NCBI GenBank assembly: GCA_025738555.1
Contig: JAOVFP010000001.1
Location: forward strand, 6,386,001-6,450,000
DNA length: 64,000 nt
Origin: Cyathus striatus
Lineage: Eukaryota > Basidiomycota > Agaricomycetes > Agaricales > Nidulariaceae
Direction of reading: 5' to 3'
A program made the position numbers and the translations under genes. Every line of letters starts with the position of its first letter. Position 1 is the stretch's first letter. Below the pieces are notes generated by a model, which did no database searches, was not told the origin of the DNA, and saw nothing but the letters and a program-made list of their open reading frames with translations. Positions 22,916 to 35,676 of the stretch are shown here, piece by piece.

Positions 22916-25900
22916 ATCATTTTTTGCCCTGGTAAAATGATCACCACAATCATTTTACCAGGGCAAAAAATGATCGCTTAGGCGATCAAATGTGATCATT
23001 TACCATAGAACTAGCAGAATATTACTATGCTCAAATGTGATCATTTACTATAATACTAGCAGAATATTCCCATGCTCAAATGTGATCATTTACATAGAAC
23101 TAGCTGATTGCTCACGCTCAAATGTGATCATTTACCATAGGACTAGCAAAATATTCCCATGCTCAAATGTGATCATTTACCATAGAACTAGCAAAATATT
23201 CCCATGCTCAAATGTGATCATTTACTATAATACTAGCAGAATATTCCCATGCTCAAATGTGATCATTCACATAGGACTAGCTAATTGCTCACACTCAAAT
23301 GTGATCATTTACTATAATACTAGCAGATTGTTCCCATGCTCATATCTGATCATTTACAATAGGACTACCACAGTATTCACACACTCAAATGTGATCATTT
23401 ACATATTACCACCAGAATATTCTCACAATCAAATATGATCATTTATGATAATACTAGCAGAATATTCCCATGCTCAAATATGATCATTTATGATAGTACT
23501 AGCAGAATATTCCCACGCTCAAATATGATCATTTATGATAGGACTAGCAGATTGTTCCCACACTTATAAGTGATCATAAGTGATCATTAGGTCATGTAGG
23601 TGGCATAATAGGTTGTCATGTATGTCACATATGTCACATATGTCACACTTTTACACATGTCACACATTGTCACAAACATTATATTTTGTCACGTGTCACA
23701 CTTTTGACACGTGACATTTTGTCACACATTTAGACATGTCACACATGTCACACATTTAAACCCGTCACACATTGTCACACATTTAAACCCGTCACACATT
23801 GTCACACATGTCACACATGTCATACTTTTAGACATGTCACACTTTTAAACATGTCACACTTTTTCACCACATGTCACACTTTGTCACACACATCACACAT
23901 TTAAACCCGTCACGTATTGTCACACATGTCACACTTTTTCACTACATGTCACACTTTTTGACATGTCACATTTTGTCACACACATCACACTTTTAGATAT
24001 GTCACATTTTATCATGTATATCACACTCTTACATATATTATACATTTACATATGTCACATATTCCACATTTGTCTTGTTGTTTATAGCTGTCACACTTAG
24101 CTGTCACACTTCTCACATTTGCTTGTATGATACTCCTGTCATGTAGTCACATAGGTTACATTTCCAAATTCATGTCACACAATATCTGTTACAACCATTA
24201 TACTCATTACACATGTCATACATCTCTTATATGTCAATATTACACCTGTTATATTCTCACATTTGTCACACATATCACACTTTCTTCTCATATCACTTGC
24301 TTGTCATGGTACTCTCTCCTTGTCAAAAAATAAAATTGCACTTTTACTTTCATTTGCACACCCAACAGTTACACAGACCCTACACACATATCACACATGT
24401 CACATGAAAAGGTCACATGAAAAGTGCTCACTAAGTGATTCATGTGCATTACAAATCATATAACAAAGGCACTTGACTACTTTATGAAAATCACATTTTC
24501 TCTTACTGTTTACCTGTATTGGTTGAATTCAACATTCATAGCACTAGGCTGAAATCACATTGTGTCAACACTATTTTCTGGTAATCACAATGTCATGTTT
24601 TAATAAGACAGTCAGATTCTATAGTAGACATAACTGTACTTAGATACTAATTTTGTCTAACTAACCTTAATATGTATTCTGTATCTTCATCACATGTTAT
24701 CTAGTCTGGTTATGTTGACATATCTATATCTTTCATTCAATTATTACTTCTATTGTCACATTACTTATATCCTTGTCACACTTTCTATCAGCCAATCAGA
24801 TGTTTTTCTTGACTAACCAATGGGCTATATGATTTCTTGTGTCTCTCTTAACAGTGCCCATGTTCAATTTTCATTGTTACAGAATTGCAAATATCTGCTG
24901 TGTGATCATTTCATCACATTTACCATCAGATTTTGAAACATAAAATGTGACATATATGAGATGTCTGACTAACATAATACTGTGAAAATGCAACTTGTGA
25001 TAAATCTACCATTTTAATAATTTGACAGTCACATGTCAGAAAGCATCAAATGATGTCAAAATTTTGCCTATTTCAAACTAATTTAAATGGTACAGTATTA
25101 CAAATGAGAGATGTGTGACATGTGAACAAAATGTGAATAAATGTGATGTGTTGGGATATGTAACATGTGTGATGAATTTGTAACAGATGTTGTATGACAT
25201 GAATTTGGAAATGTAACCTATGTGACTACATGACAGGAGTGTCATGCAAGCAAATGTGAAAGTGTGACTGTGACGTGTCTAAAAGTGTGACATGTGTGAC
25301 AATGTGTGACGCGTTTAAATGTGTGACATATCTAAAAGTGTGACATGTGTGACAATACGTGACGGGTTTAAATGTGTGATGTGTGTGACAAAGTGTGACA
25401 TGTGGTGAAAAAGTGTGACATGTTTAAAAGTGTGACATGTCTAAAAGTATGACATGTGTGACATGTGTGACAATGTGTGACGGGTTTAAATGTGTGACAA
25501 TGTGTGACGGGTTTAAATGTGTGACATGTGTGACATGTCTAAATGTGTGACAAAATGTCACGTGTCAAAAGTGTGACACGTGACAAAATATAATGTTTGT
25601 GACAATGTGTGACATGTGTAAAAGTGTGACATATGTGACATATGTGACATACATGACAACCTATTATGCCACCTACATGACCTAATGATCACTTATGATC
25701 ACTTATAAGTGTGGGAACAATCTGCTAGTCCTATCATAAATGATCATATTTGAGCGTGGGAATATTCTGCTAGTACTATCATAAATGATCATATTTGAGC
25801 ATGGGAATATTCTGCTAGTATTATCATAAATGATCATATTTGATTGTGAGAATATTCTGGTGGTAATATGTAAATGATCACATTTGAGTGTGTGAATACT

Positions 25901-26311
25901 GTGGTAGTCCTATTGTAAATGATCAGATATGAGCATGGGAACAATCTGCTAGTATTATAGTAAATGATCACATTTGAGTGTGAGCAATTAGCTAGTCCTA
26001 TGTGAATGATCACATTTGAGCATGGGAATATTCTGCTAGTATTATAGTAAATGATCACATTTGAGCATGGGAATATTTTGCTAGTTCTATGGTAAATGAT
26101 CACATTTGAGCGTGAGCAATCAGCTAGTTCTATGTAAATGATCACATTTGAGCATGGGAATATTCTGCTAGTATTATAGTAAATGATCACATTTGAGCAT
26201 AGTAATATTCTGCTAGTTCTATGGTAAATGATCACATTTGATCACCTAAGCGATCATTTTTTGCCCTGGTAAAATGATTGTGGTGATCATTTTACCAGGG
26301 CAAAAAATGAT
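22916..26311. mobile_element. 3.4 kb foldback element with 1.2-1.3 kb inverted arms
   Basis: The left arm (about 22,916-24,231) and right arm (about 25,105-26,311) are inverted copies. They surround about 870 bp that holds no long ORF. Each end begins with a nested perfect palindrome: 26 bp arms around a 7 bp loop (22,916-22,941 with 22,949-22,974; 26,253-26,278 with 26,286-26,311). Inward of that, each arm has 40-45 bp tandem units containing ATGTGATCATTTAC, then TGTCACACATGTCACACTTT-type repeats. The left arm has one more 45 bp unit than the right. No transposase is present, so the element is non-autonomous. It sits in the body of a copia relic. Confidence 0.88.
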
Positions 26312-26493
26312 CATGATGGCTGACACTTATGCATGAGCACACAGCAATGTGCCAACAGAGCACCAAGCTTCAAAGGCCAATGATTACAATCGTGAGAAAA
26401 TTGATAAGATAACCCCAAATGCGGTAGGTGCACCCAGCAACTACTACAGCAGAGCACAACAGCTGCTTACTTAGGTATCTCCCAATAAATCTT

Positions 26494-27660
26494 TCAATAA
26501 GCATAATCCAGGAGATCATCATTTGTGCGCACGTATGCCGCATATGCATATGAAGCTATATCCTGTCCATCGACATCCTTCTTCACGTGACAATCTTTCT
26601 GAATATGGCCAGGGCGTCGGCATCTATAACAAGTGATTGACTTCCGCCTTGTGTTTGCTTTCCCGAGCATTGCGAGTTCCATTCCATCATCTGAGTCATC
26701 TTTCCCACGCTGTAAGGCCTGCCAGTGGCCTACATATGAAATCACCTATAATACGTAGCCCACGTCAGAGTCTTAACAACAATACAATTAAAATACACAC
26801 CAGACCGTTATGCGCAAATGCCGAACAGGCCAGATCAAAGATGGAGAGCGATGAAGTCAGCGGAATACAAAGTTATTCCACCAAAGTCGACGTGTTCCGA
26901 AACCAACAAATAAGTCACGTGCAGAACCAAACAACCCCGAAACCAAACATCCCGATTCGGCTCGGACGACACTCACGGAATCGGACACAGCAATCGACAA
27001 TGGCAGAAAAGCGACAACACTCAACACACGTTGCCGCACGCATCTCCTCAAAGCTATGTCCTTCTTTACTATAGTTTACTATTTAAATTTTATATGACTC
27101 ACTTAGATACTTACATATATAAACCCCTCTGTAGCTAGCTACTCCTCTTCAGTGAAATACACCCCATTACATCTATTCCTATCCTCATCCAGTCATGTTA
27201 AGGGTCAGTGGCTCTAGGATTGAGCAGCCCTTAATCAGTTTTATTTCCCAAAGCTTATCGTATTCACTCTGGTTTACTCATATCTCTCTCTTGGTTGTAG
27301 TTTGATTCAAGTCTTCAAAGTTACAACTATCATCTCGTAACAACAAGCATAACTTCAAATCAAATCGACGAAGCGCAACGGTTGACGGACGCAACCATGC
27401 TCGCAAACTAACTCAAGTCTACACATCAACAACCGCACTTAACCTTACAACGCCTTCCCTCTTCATTGAGTAAAGCTCCAGTAACTTCATCTACTGTCAG
27501 GGTCTTCGATGTACTTAGAGTAGCTGCAATATTAGACCATGATTCTTCTAAATTGAATATGAGTACATCAGTTATATCTTCATCCTCAAGTTTAACTCCA
27601 ATAGCTTGAAGGCAAGTGGCAAGGTCAGTGATACTGCTTACATAATCTTGAATAGTACAG
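26494..27660 (-). pseudogene. Ty1/copia gag relic, split by an LTR
   Basis: On the minus strand, 27,660-27,450 encodes a gag-like stretch (SSITDLATCLQAIGVKLEDE, then DVLIFNLEESWSNIAATLST and LTVDEVTGALLNEEGRR). The segment 26,710-26,494 encodes GKDDSDDGMELAMLGKANTR and the zinc knuckle CYRCRRPGHIQKDC (CX2CX4HX4C). Removing the LTR at 26,711-27,449 and one 4 bp repeat joins the two in frame as EEGRR-GKDD. Protease, integrase and reverse transcriptase are absent; the foldback element lies where they would be. Upstream the gag runs into TGTGACATG repeats. Confidence 0.75.
26711..27449. mobile_element. Solo LTR-like insertion, 739 bp, in copia gag
   Basis: Begins TGTAAGG and ends CCTTACA, flanked by ACGC at 26,707-26,710 and 27,450-27,453. 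Excision restores the gag frame exactly. A TATATAAACCCC motif on the plus strand (about 27,115) suggests plus orientation. Unlike most of the surrounding DNA, the insert is CpG-rich, so it is probably young. Confidence 0.7.
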
Positions 27661-28345
27661 GTCTGTGTGACATGTGTGACATGTGTGACAATATGTAATA
27701 TGCATGCGAAATGTGACATGTGTGACATGCGTGACATGTGTGAAATACATGACAATATGTGACAATATGTGATATGCATGCGAAATGTGACATGTGTGAC
27801 ATGTGTGACAAACATAAATTTTGTGACAAATGTGACATATGTGATACATGTGATCATTTACGAATCCATTAGTACTAATATAGTGGTCTAATATGCCTTT
27901 GTATCACTTAATGAGCACTTATGATCATTTAAGATCCATTAATACCAATAATAAACAAATCCATTAGTACCATTAATACCCCAATATGCCACTTGTATCA
28001 CCTAATGATCACTTATGATCACTTACAAATCCATTAGTACTAGTACTAGCTCAATATCCCACCTATATCAACTAATGATCACTTATGATCACTAACAAAC
28101 CCATTAGTACCAGTACTAGTCCAATACACCACTTCTATCACTCAATGATCACATATGATCACTTACAAATCCATTAGTACCACTAATAACCCATTACACC
28201 ACCTGCATCACTCAATGATCACTTATGATCATTTATAAATCCATTAGAACAAGTAATAGTCCATAGAAACCTATTAGTACTAGTAAGTACCCCAATATGC
28301 CACCTATATCCCTAAATGATCATTTATGATCACTATTAAAATCAC
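27660..28345. repeat. TGTGACATG and TGATCACTTATGATCAC satellite-like repeats
   Basis: The segment 27,660-27,850 is made of TGTGACATGTGTGACA units like those in the foldback arms. The segment 27,850-28,345 holds about eight irregular 60-80 bp units, each with ATGATCACTTATGATCACTT (or close) followed by AAATCCATTAGTACC and TATGCCACC. It looks like one arm of a diverged relative of the foldback element. Confidence 0.7.
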
Positions 28346-29480
28346 TACAGTCATTGATGGTGATCTCGGCCACCTAAGATCAAATTGAGAAATGAGACAT
28401 AAAAACTTCCGTTTCCCGCTGTCCCTTTATGTTAGAATTGTAGTCCACCTTCCAAAGAATAAATTGAGACCTTTTTTGCAATTTTTGGATGCTCCAGTGT
28501 GGTGTTATGAATATTTTTTTAAACCAGGTGCGATCTTGGCCAAAACTAGGAAGCCGGTCACAGCGTGGGAACAGACCCTTGCAGTGGCAGAGAGCACGAG
28601 TCAACAGGCTGCCTAATCGCACTAGATAAGATAAGATAGTAAGCGGTCAGATACTCCCAATAAGTAAATATTGCTTACTCTGTTGCTCGCTGTGAAATGC
28701 CTCCACAAAGGCTTGTGAAATGTAATTTAGATCCTATTCATTAATTTTCGGACCTTTACTCACAGATTGAAAGCCTATTTCGAAAATCCCTCCATTTGAC
28801 ATTTCTATGTCCTGTAAATGGATTTTTTTCGGTCTCATCACTCCAGCACCTCAAATAAAATCGTAAAAAATGCAAAATTTGTACTGATATGTTGTGAATA
28901 CTATCATTAACATATGTGATAAATTTGAAGGTCAGTGTTCAACTACACAATCTACAGGAGTGCTCTCAACTAGTGGTATGGGGGATATGGAATATACCTT
29001 ACATACAAACTTAAACATTTATTACAAAATTTAAACATTACAATTATGCCATAAAACTGTTGTAAAAGTCTTCTTTGGAACCTGAAGAGTGGATGTGATA
29101 AGTTGCCGTACTGAAAGATATACTTAGACAGTGACAGTACGGTAGATATGGAGCAGCTGATGGTATAAATATAGCCAAATTGATGATATCATAGAAAAAT
29201 GAGACATAAAGTTGCTATAACTTAGCCAAACCTGCGTCATTCTACATATAAATTGAAATATAGCAAGGTGATACACATGTGATTATTATTGTGGTTTTTT
29301 TTTTGCAGCAGACTGACTTGTTCTTTCAAAAATTCCATGCTGACCGATTGCTTGGTCTGACTGAGTACCTGATTACATACTGTAATAGTATAGGATACTA
29401 TATAATTTAGAGGTGATCATTGGACCCAGTGCTTATAAGAACGCATGATCATATAGCCTTGAGTTTATATGAAAAAAATT
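28346..29480. other. Interval without a supported gene
   Basis: AT-rich. The antiparallel ORFs at 28,380-28,622 are unsupported. The interval ends with GGCTGACACTTATG at about 29,480, a word also found just outside the right end of the foldback element (26,319-26,332). Confidence 0.5.
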
Positions 29481-29513
29481 GGCTGACACTTATGGAGTGA
29501 AGAAGACTATGAT

Positions 29514-32500
29514 ATGCATAGCCCCCCACCAACCAATTCTCCTCTGTCCCCTGTACCAACTAAGGCAGAATTGAAAGGAGCATCTAAAACTCATGGTGGT
29601 ACAATTAGAGGGAAAGCATATGGAAATACATTGAACTTTGCTGATTATATTGATGATGAGAACAACTCTCCTATGGATATTCAGGAGGAAGGACTAGCAT
29701 ATATCATTATTTCTGATGATTCTCCAAAAGTCAACCCAACTTTGTTGAATATTGAAACTCCTCCAACAGCCATTCCCATTGTTGTAAACAATCATCTGAA
29801 ATCTGTACTTGAAGAAATTGCTCAAATGATTCCTAATATTAAAGGTAATATTATTATGAATTTTGTTTCATCTTCACTAATATGAATTGTAGAACAAGAC
29901 TGTCAGATTAGAGTATTTGATACCAGTTGAAATATCTGGATTATGCGAGGGCACTACAGTAGCATACGAGATGCAGTTACTATTGAGTGGCGCCCACAAA
30001 ATCAAGACTTAGCTATTTTTCTTGCTGCAGTAAGAATTTCAATTATATATATATATTAAATACTAATTCTTGTGTCAGACTGACCCTATCATTAAACATA
30101 TTGGCTACAGTAAGGCTTCAAGTGCTGTTAGCACAAATGAAACTTCGGCTCATTCTAAGAGTGAGGATAATAAGTCTAGCTATTCAGTTGAGAACACCCA
30201 GATTGCCAATAAGTTATCTCCCAAGAGAGGACTATTGTATCCATTTATGAGGTAGACCAGTCACTCCTTGAACTTACTGGAAAATGGTCAATTCAGGAGG
30301 CATGGAAAGTCTACAGTGAGGTTAATAGGGTTAAACACTTAGTGGACATAAATTCTAAACCATTGCCTGATGGGTTTGCTAAACCATCATCCTCTGATAT
30401 TTATAAACTTTTTGGGATTGGAACTACTGCATGGCACAACTGGGATGTTGTTCTGAAGAGACTTTCCAACTATCCAGACATGGCAGAATGGCTAAGTGAT
30501 AATAATCCTGATATGAACAATACACATGAGCTTTGGGGCTTGGAGAAGTCTTCTGGATTTACAAGAGTCAATTTAGAGGACTGGATGGATGCCAGAGACA
30601 AGGCTAATAAAGATAAAGCAGCTGGTAAAGAGAAGGCCAGTGATTCAAAGCAGAAATCAGCCAAAGGGAAGGACAAGGGGAAATCAAAGAAAGGAGCTGG
30701 AATTAAGAACAAGTAAGTAGTTGTACATCATGTGGTGTTAAAGTTTGTATCATGTAATTTTAGTTTCTTTAACATTGTCATTTGGTTACTTCAAATATGC
30801 ATTTCTCTATTGCTCAGGCACTCATATTTAGTTGCACTGTATTACTTGCCAATGGCTTATGCTATAGGAACTGAACAAGAGTTTCCTATGTTAAAGTTTA
30901 GCCAATTTAGTCAGTTTATTGAAGCAAACTTTGGATCAAAGATTAGCCTATCAACAGTTATATTTTTGCTGTTTTCTCTAACAAGTAATGTTGAGCTGTT
31001 AAATTTACATGCAAGACAACAGTATCGTGAAGGAAATGACAGAAGAACAACAACACTAACTGCTTGGATTAATGCACTGTCAATGGCTGTTACATCTTCT
31101 CTTGGTAGTAAAACTAAATATTTATTTCAAGAAAATATAATTCCAGATCACTATGATGATGATGACATTAACTATAATATTTCTGCAAAACTAGATGCAT
31201 TTTCCAAATTTCTTAAATTGCATCCATATAATGAGACAGGGCACTATATTGGAGAGCTAGGACCTGTTTCAGAAACTAAATTAACTCCAGTATGAATGAT
31301 ATGTCCATCGTTTATGCATTGCAATGGTGCATTATGTGATGGGTCTGCATTAACACAAAATTCAAAATATCGAGATATACCAAAAGTTACATTAATTGAG
31401 GGTACAAAAATGTATCATGAATCATATATACTAACAGGATCTTGCTCTAAGTGTAAATCAATATACTATGCTGATCATAAACGTATATCTATTACTGGTC
31501 AGAGACCACAAAAAGAATATTTAAATAAAGCACGTTATTTTAAAATAGGTACTCATCTTTGGGTGGATCGAATATTCTCTAAAGCAATAATGCATGGTAT
31601 ATACAGTTTTCATGCATCAGCTGCAGCATATGCTGAATATTGGAGTAATAGCTTTGGAAATAACATTGAAATTAGTCACAAGCAAATTTGGCATGTCTTT
31701 ATAGATGAGTCTATTCAGACTGTAAGCTTAATTACTGGTAGACAACTTACTGTTGATGATCATCTACCAATCAATGAAATTACACATTATGCATTTGAGC
31801 ATCTTGGGGCAAATGGAATTGTTAAACCTCCATCAGAGCACAGCTGCTTAGAATGTACTCAAAAGTACAAGTCTACAGCTGATAACATGACTAACTACAG
31901 AAGTAATATTACAACAGAAAACTTTGCTCCTGTGAAGATGGTTGTAGTAGATGGTGTTGTAATGGGCCCAACTGTATGTGTATTTATTTATTTATTATAA
32001 ACTTAGACTTAACAATGATTTAGCACTGTGCAATGTGTCACGACCGTGCCCCTAGCCTGACTTGGCGGCGGAGTATGAGAGAGTGACTGCGGAGAAACAA
32101 GGGGTGAGAAATAGACGAAGGCGGAGAACAATAACTCAGGGGGTAGGACTTTGGCTTCAGCTTATGTGCTGTGCCCCTGGGATTCCCGGTCCTGGATTTC
32201 GGAGTAAGGGCAAGCCCTTCAGAGAAGACAAGAGACGGAAGACAAGAGGTGTAACTCAAGTCAGATGAAAGGGTGAGGACGTAGTTCAATACGAAACTAA
32301 AGACTAAGTACAAATCGAGTACTACTTAAATACTAGAGACTCGGAGTAAGTAAAGGCCGCTGGCCAAGGCCAGCGGAGAAGTACGGTCAGGGTAGGCGTA
32401 CATAGAATGAAGACTATAACTAATTAAACATAATAAAACACGTCGGAGAAGTGAGCGCATATGGCAGTGTAAAGTAAAACAGATAGTGGCGCACTTAAGA

Positions 32501-33651
32501 ATGATAAGTGACTCACTATGAGATGTATACTACATTACTGAGGGGATAGCTCAGTAGAACGGAAGAAAGGAAACAAGAGTAATCTATGTACAGTAATCAG
32601 TATGTAATACTAAGAGCGTAAGCAAGGTTCGGAGTAAGCAAAGGAAAAGGCGGAGTAAAGCATAGGAGTCCAGAGGTAGGCGATACGGGATATGACACAA
32701 TGGAGGGTTGTCATGCTGAAGTTAACAATTATCGTGGTGGTGTATTCTGCAGACATCACAACATACAATATGGACCCAAATGTCGTGTTAAGAGTTGTGA
32801 TGCACAAAAAGTTGCAGGTACAGAAGCATGTGAGGCTCATAAAGAAATGTGGAATAAGCATAAGTCAAATTACAGTTCAGCAAGTCTTTCTGGACTAAAA
32901 AGAGCACTGCAACGCAGAAATGAAAATCTTGCATGGCTACCTAATGTTAATCGACCACAGCAGCCACATGATGAAGAACAGAATGATGATAATTCTGATA
33001 CCCACAAGTCTTATTTTTCCCCAAATCGCTATTATTGTGTTGAAACTGTGTGTGCTCCATGGGAGTTGTTATTGCTTGGAAAAAGTTTGTAAAATCTGAG
33101 TCAACAGCTAATATCATGGAGTTATTAAATATGATTTACCCAACACCTGACTCATGTCCAGCATATATATGTATTGACAAAGCCTGTCTGGTTCTACGTT
33201 CAGTTCTGAAAAATATTCTTTATCGACCTTGGCTACTGAATAGTCGATTTGTTGTTGATGGATATCACTATACAAATCATAAGGCAGATGATGACCTTTG
33301 TCGTACATTTTGCAATCCTGCACCAAGTGATGGCTCTGCTCCTAATCTTGTAATAATTGAACATGATCGGAATGGTCAACCATATTACAAGAGAGCTTTT
33401 AATACACAGGTAAGATATAAGTATTAAATCTTAATAACTATTAATTCATTATCAGGCATGAGTGAGCAACTCAATTCTTGGCTGGGTGGGTTTGAGTCTA
33501 TTCTCAAATGAATGACAGTATCAAACTTTAATTGGTTTCTACATGCAATGTTGGTTTATCACACACAACATGTTTTGGATAGACAACAGCAAAGACCAAT
33601 GAAGACAAGGCTCAGTGATGATCTACCTGAGGATATGGATGTGGACATATA
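29514..33651 (+). pseudogene. CxC5/CxC6-like cysteine-cluster gene, copy 2 (decayed)
   Basis: Homologue of 11,623-16,480. Visible exons include 29,514 to about 29,845 and a stretch of about 45 codons starting near 29,893. The N-terminal domain with LWGLEKSSGFTRVNLEDWMD and a K-rich tail lies at 30,342-30,716. The conserved GTAAGTA donor follows. The CxC5-like part (30,770-31,975) has ICPSFMHC, GSCSKCKSIYYADH and HSCLECTQ. The CxC6-like part (32,702-33,651) has VFCRHHNIQYGPKCRVKSC, YICIDKAC and CRTFCNPAPSDGSAPNL. Lesions: TGA at 31,293-31,295, a solo LTR at 32,036-32,697, a one-base deletion near 33,058, a two-base insertion near 33,460 and TGA at 33,508-33,510. It is more intact than copy 1 and retains more CpG. 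Confidence 0.65.
32036..32697 (+). mobile_element. Solo LTR, family 2, with CAATG target duplication
   Basis: A 662 bp segment starting TGTCACGACCGTGCCCC and ending GGGATATGACA, flanked by CAATG at 32,031-32,035 and 32,698-32,702. It interrupts the conserved cysteine cluster of the CxC gene between CALCN and CHAEV. It is rich in CpG. A much more decayed member in the opposite orientation is at 60,776-61,438. Confidence 0.9.
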
Positions 33652-34150
33652 ATAGATAAATTTACAATATTCTCTAACTTTCATATGTAATTCTAAGTTC
33701 TAAATCTTTAAAATACATTTTTTATATAGAAAATAATATACATTTCATGTATATTTCACATTAATTTTATGTAACTATTGGACTGTACATTTATATGAAT
33801 TTGACCTGTATTTCATGTAACTATTGGACTGTACATGCATATGAATTTGACCTGTAATTCATGTGTACTTCACATGGATTTCACGTGAAATTCACATGAA
33901 TTTCATGTAACTATTGCACTGTACATGCATATGAATTTGACCTGTATTTCATGTGAATTTCATATTTAAATTTCACCTATTTTTCACCTAGTTTTCACCT
34001 AAACTTCACTTGAATTTCACCAAATTTTGGTGATTTTGGAACATCCTAGATGAAGGTGAAATTCATGTGAACTTCACATGTTTTCACATGAATTTCACCC
34101 CTTCACATGAAATTCATGTGAAGTTTAAGTGAAAGGGTGGGGGAGGGATA
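33652..34150. repeat. TTCATGTGAATTTCAC-type subterminal repeats
   Basis: Multiple near-copies of TTCATGTGAATTTCAC in both orientations. A 55-60 bp unit, GACTGTACATGCATATGAATTTGACCTG-like, occurs three times in 33,780-33,960. The zone ends in GGGTGGGGGAGGGATAAGTACTG (about 34,136-34,158), which resembles the right end of the element at 9,095-17,027 (G run, then AGTGTAAAGTACTG). It may be the right end of the second CxC element. A matching left end was not found. Confidence 0.5.
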
Positions 34151-34159
34151 AGTACTGCA

Positions 34160-35575
34160 CCAATCTAGGAGCTTTGAGTCAAAGTGGAGAGCTCTATAAT
34201 GAAAAATGAAGCTGCAAAATGAAGCTGGGAGCTTCATAACAAAGATCATAACTTGAGAACAAAATAGAGAGCTTAAAAACATTAAAATGCAGTGCAGAGT
34301 GGTGCAGAGTGGTGCAGAGGGTGTCAGAGTGAAGCAGAAACCCTCAGAATAAAGTACAGAATGTGTCAGAGCAAAGTAGAGAGGAATTATTAAATGAAGC
34401 AAAGAGATAAATAATAAAGCACTGGTGGATTACCAGTAATTTTGAACCCTGCAGGCTCAGCAATAAGCAAAACTGAGTGGTTAATGTGACATCAAATACA
34501 TTATAATATATAACATTGTTTAAATACTATTTTTCACTTGCATTTGTACACAGGTATGCTATGTGCTATGCATAGCTCAAAGCTGACCCACACCTATACC
34601 CACATGTACCCTTACCTGCAACCCATGTGGGTATGGCCCACCTGTGCTCTTCCCTAGCTGTCACCAGCAAAGCTCACTACCACTCTCTTGTTGTTATGCA
34701 TCCATTACTTCTATTTCTATACACACTTTGTGTGACCTTTAACTGCTCTATAATGATAAGAGTACCAGGTTAAGACATTGAGTAAGCATTTCTTTTTGAT
34801 TCCAGAGGTAGGAAATGGAATTTGGAAACCTAATGCAACATCACACAAATCTTGAACAGAAAGTGAGCACTGCATAAAGCAGCCGAGTGATAAAGAATTA
34901 AGCTTGCAAGCAGTTACTAGTTACTAGTGAGATAACATTCCATAGTACTGCAACACAAACCAACACTATGTGCAAACTATGCAAAACAAAATATTCACCA
35001 GACAAAACATGAATCAAAAACATGCCAGGATAATATTACAGCATTGTGTGCAATAGCAGGCATCTTCAAAACAAAAGGGGTTGGTAAGAGAGAGATGGTA
35101 GGAAAAACTTAAAAGAGATAAAGGGAGCATACAAGAGTATACAAGGGGAAAAGCTAAATTTTCAATCCCAACCTGGATGTGAAACATTAAATCCTAAACA
35201 GGTTATGATATGACACCTTGTCATTTTTATGCAAATTCCTGCCATTTCTATTTTGTTTCATCCCCCAAGACCCTACTACCTAAAGGTAGTGGGAATACAT
35301 TGGAGTTGAATTTGGTACTCAATAATACTTGCCACTTGCTGGCCCTATTTCTTTATAAGCAACTGCCAAGGGCCTGATACATTTTCAGTATTACAACTTG
35401 ATTCCAACTCATGCAAAAGATGGAGATGATTGATGATTGAATTACTGAGGCAGGAGGATGAAGCATCTCAAGGAGAACACCAAACTAACACTAATAAAAG
35501 CAGCAATTATTTGTAACAAATTCACAAAAAGCAATAAAAATGTAGTGTGCAATAAGCTGTATTTTACTTCTCTAA
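34160..35575. other. Interval without a supported gene
   Basis: CpG-poor. Includes GAG-rich short repeats at 34,160-34,390 (AAAGTAGAGAGG-like words) and the dispersed repeat relative at 35,284-35,359. No coding signal was recognised. Confidence 0.5.
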
Positions 35576-35578
35576 TCA

Positions 35579-35615
35579 CCCCCTCCCCCCCCCCCCCCCA
35601 CACACATCACACCAG
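35579..35615. repeat. Poly-C and CA microsatellite
   Basis: A run of about 20 nearly uninterrupted C residues followed by CACACACATCACACC. It marks the switch from CpG-poor DNA on its left to CpG-normal DNA on its right. Confidence 0.85.
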
Positions 35616-35676
35616 CAAGCACACACCTATAACACCCAACACCAACACCCAGCCACCCCATCAGCCGACCACAAAT

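Noticed and set aside
22992..23438. 148-codon ORF (and its mirror at 25,834-26,235) in the foldback arms
   Set aside because: A translation of the 45 bp tandem units; the two ORFs are the same arm sequence in inverted orientation.
22980..23570. Regular short repeats with spacers resembling a CRISPR array
   Set aside because: The units are contiguous degenerate tandem repeats mirrored in the other arm of a eukaryotic foldback element; no cas genes and an intron-containing genome.
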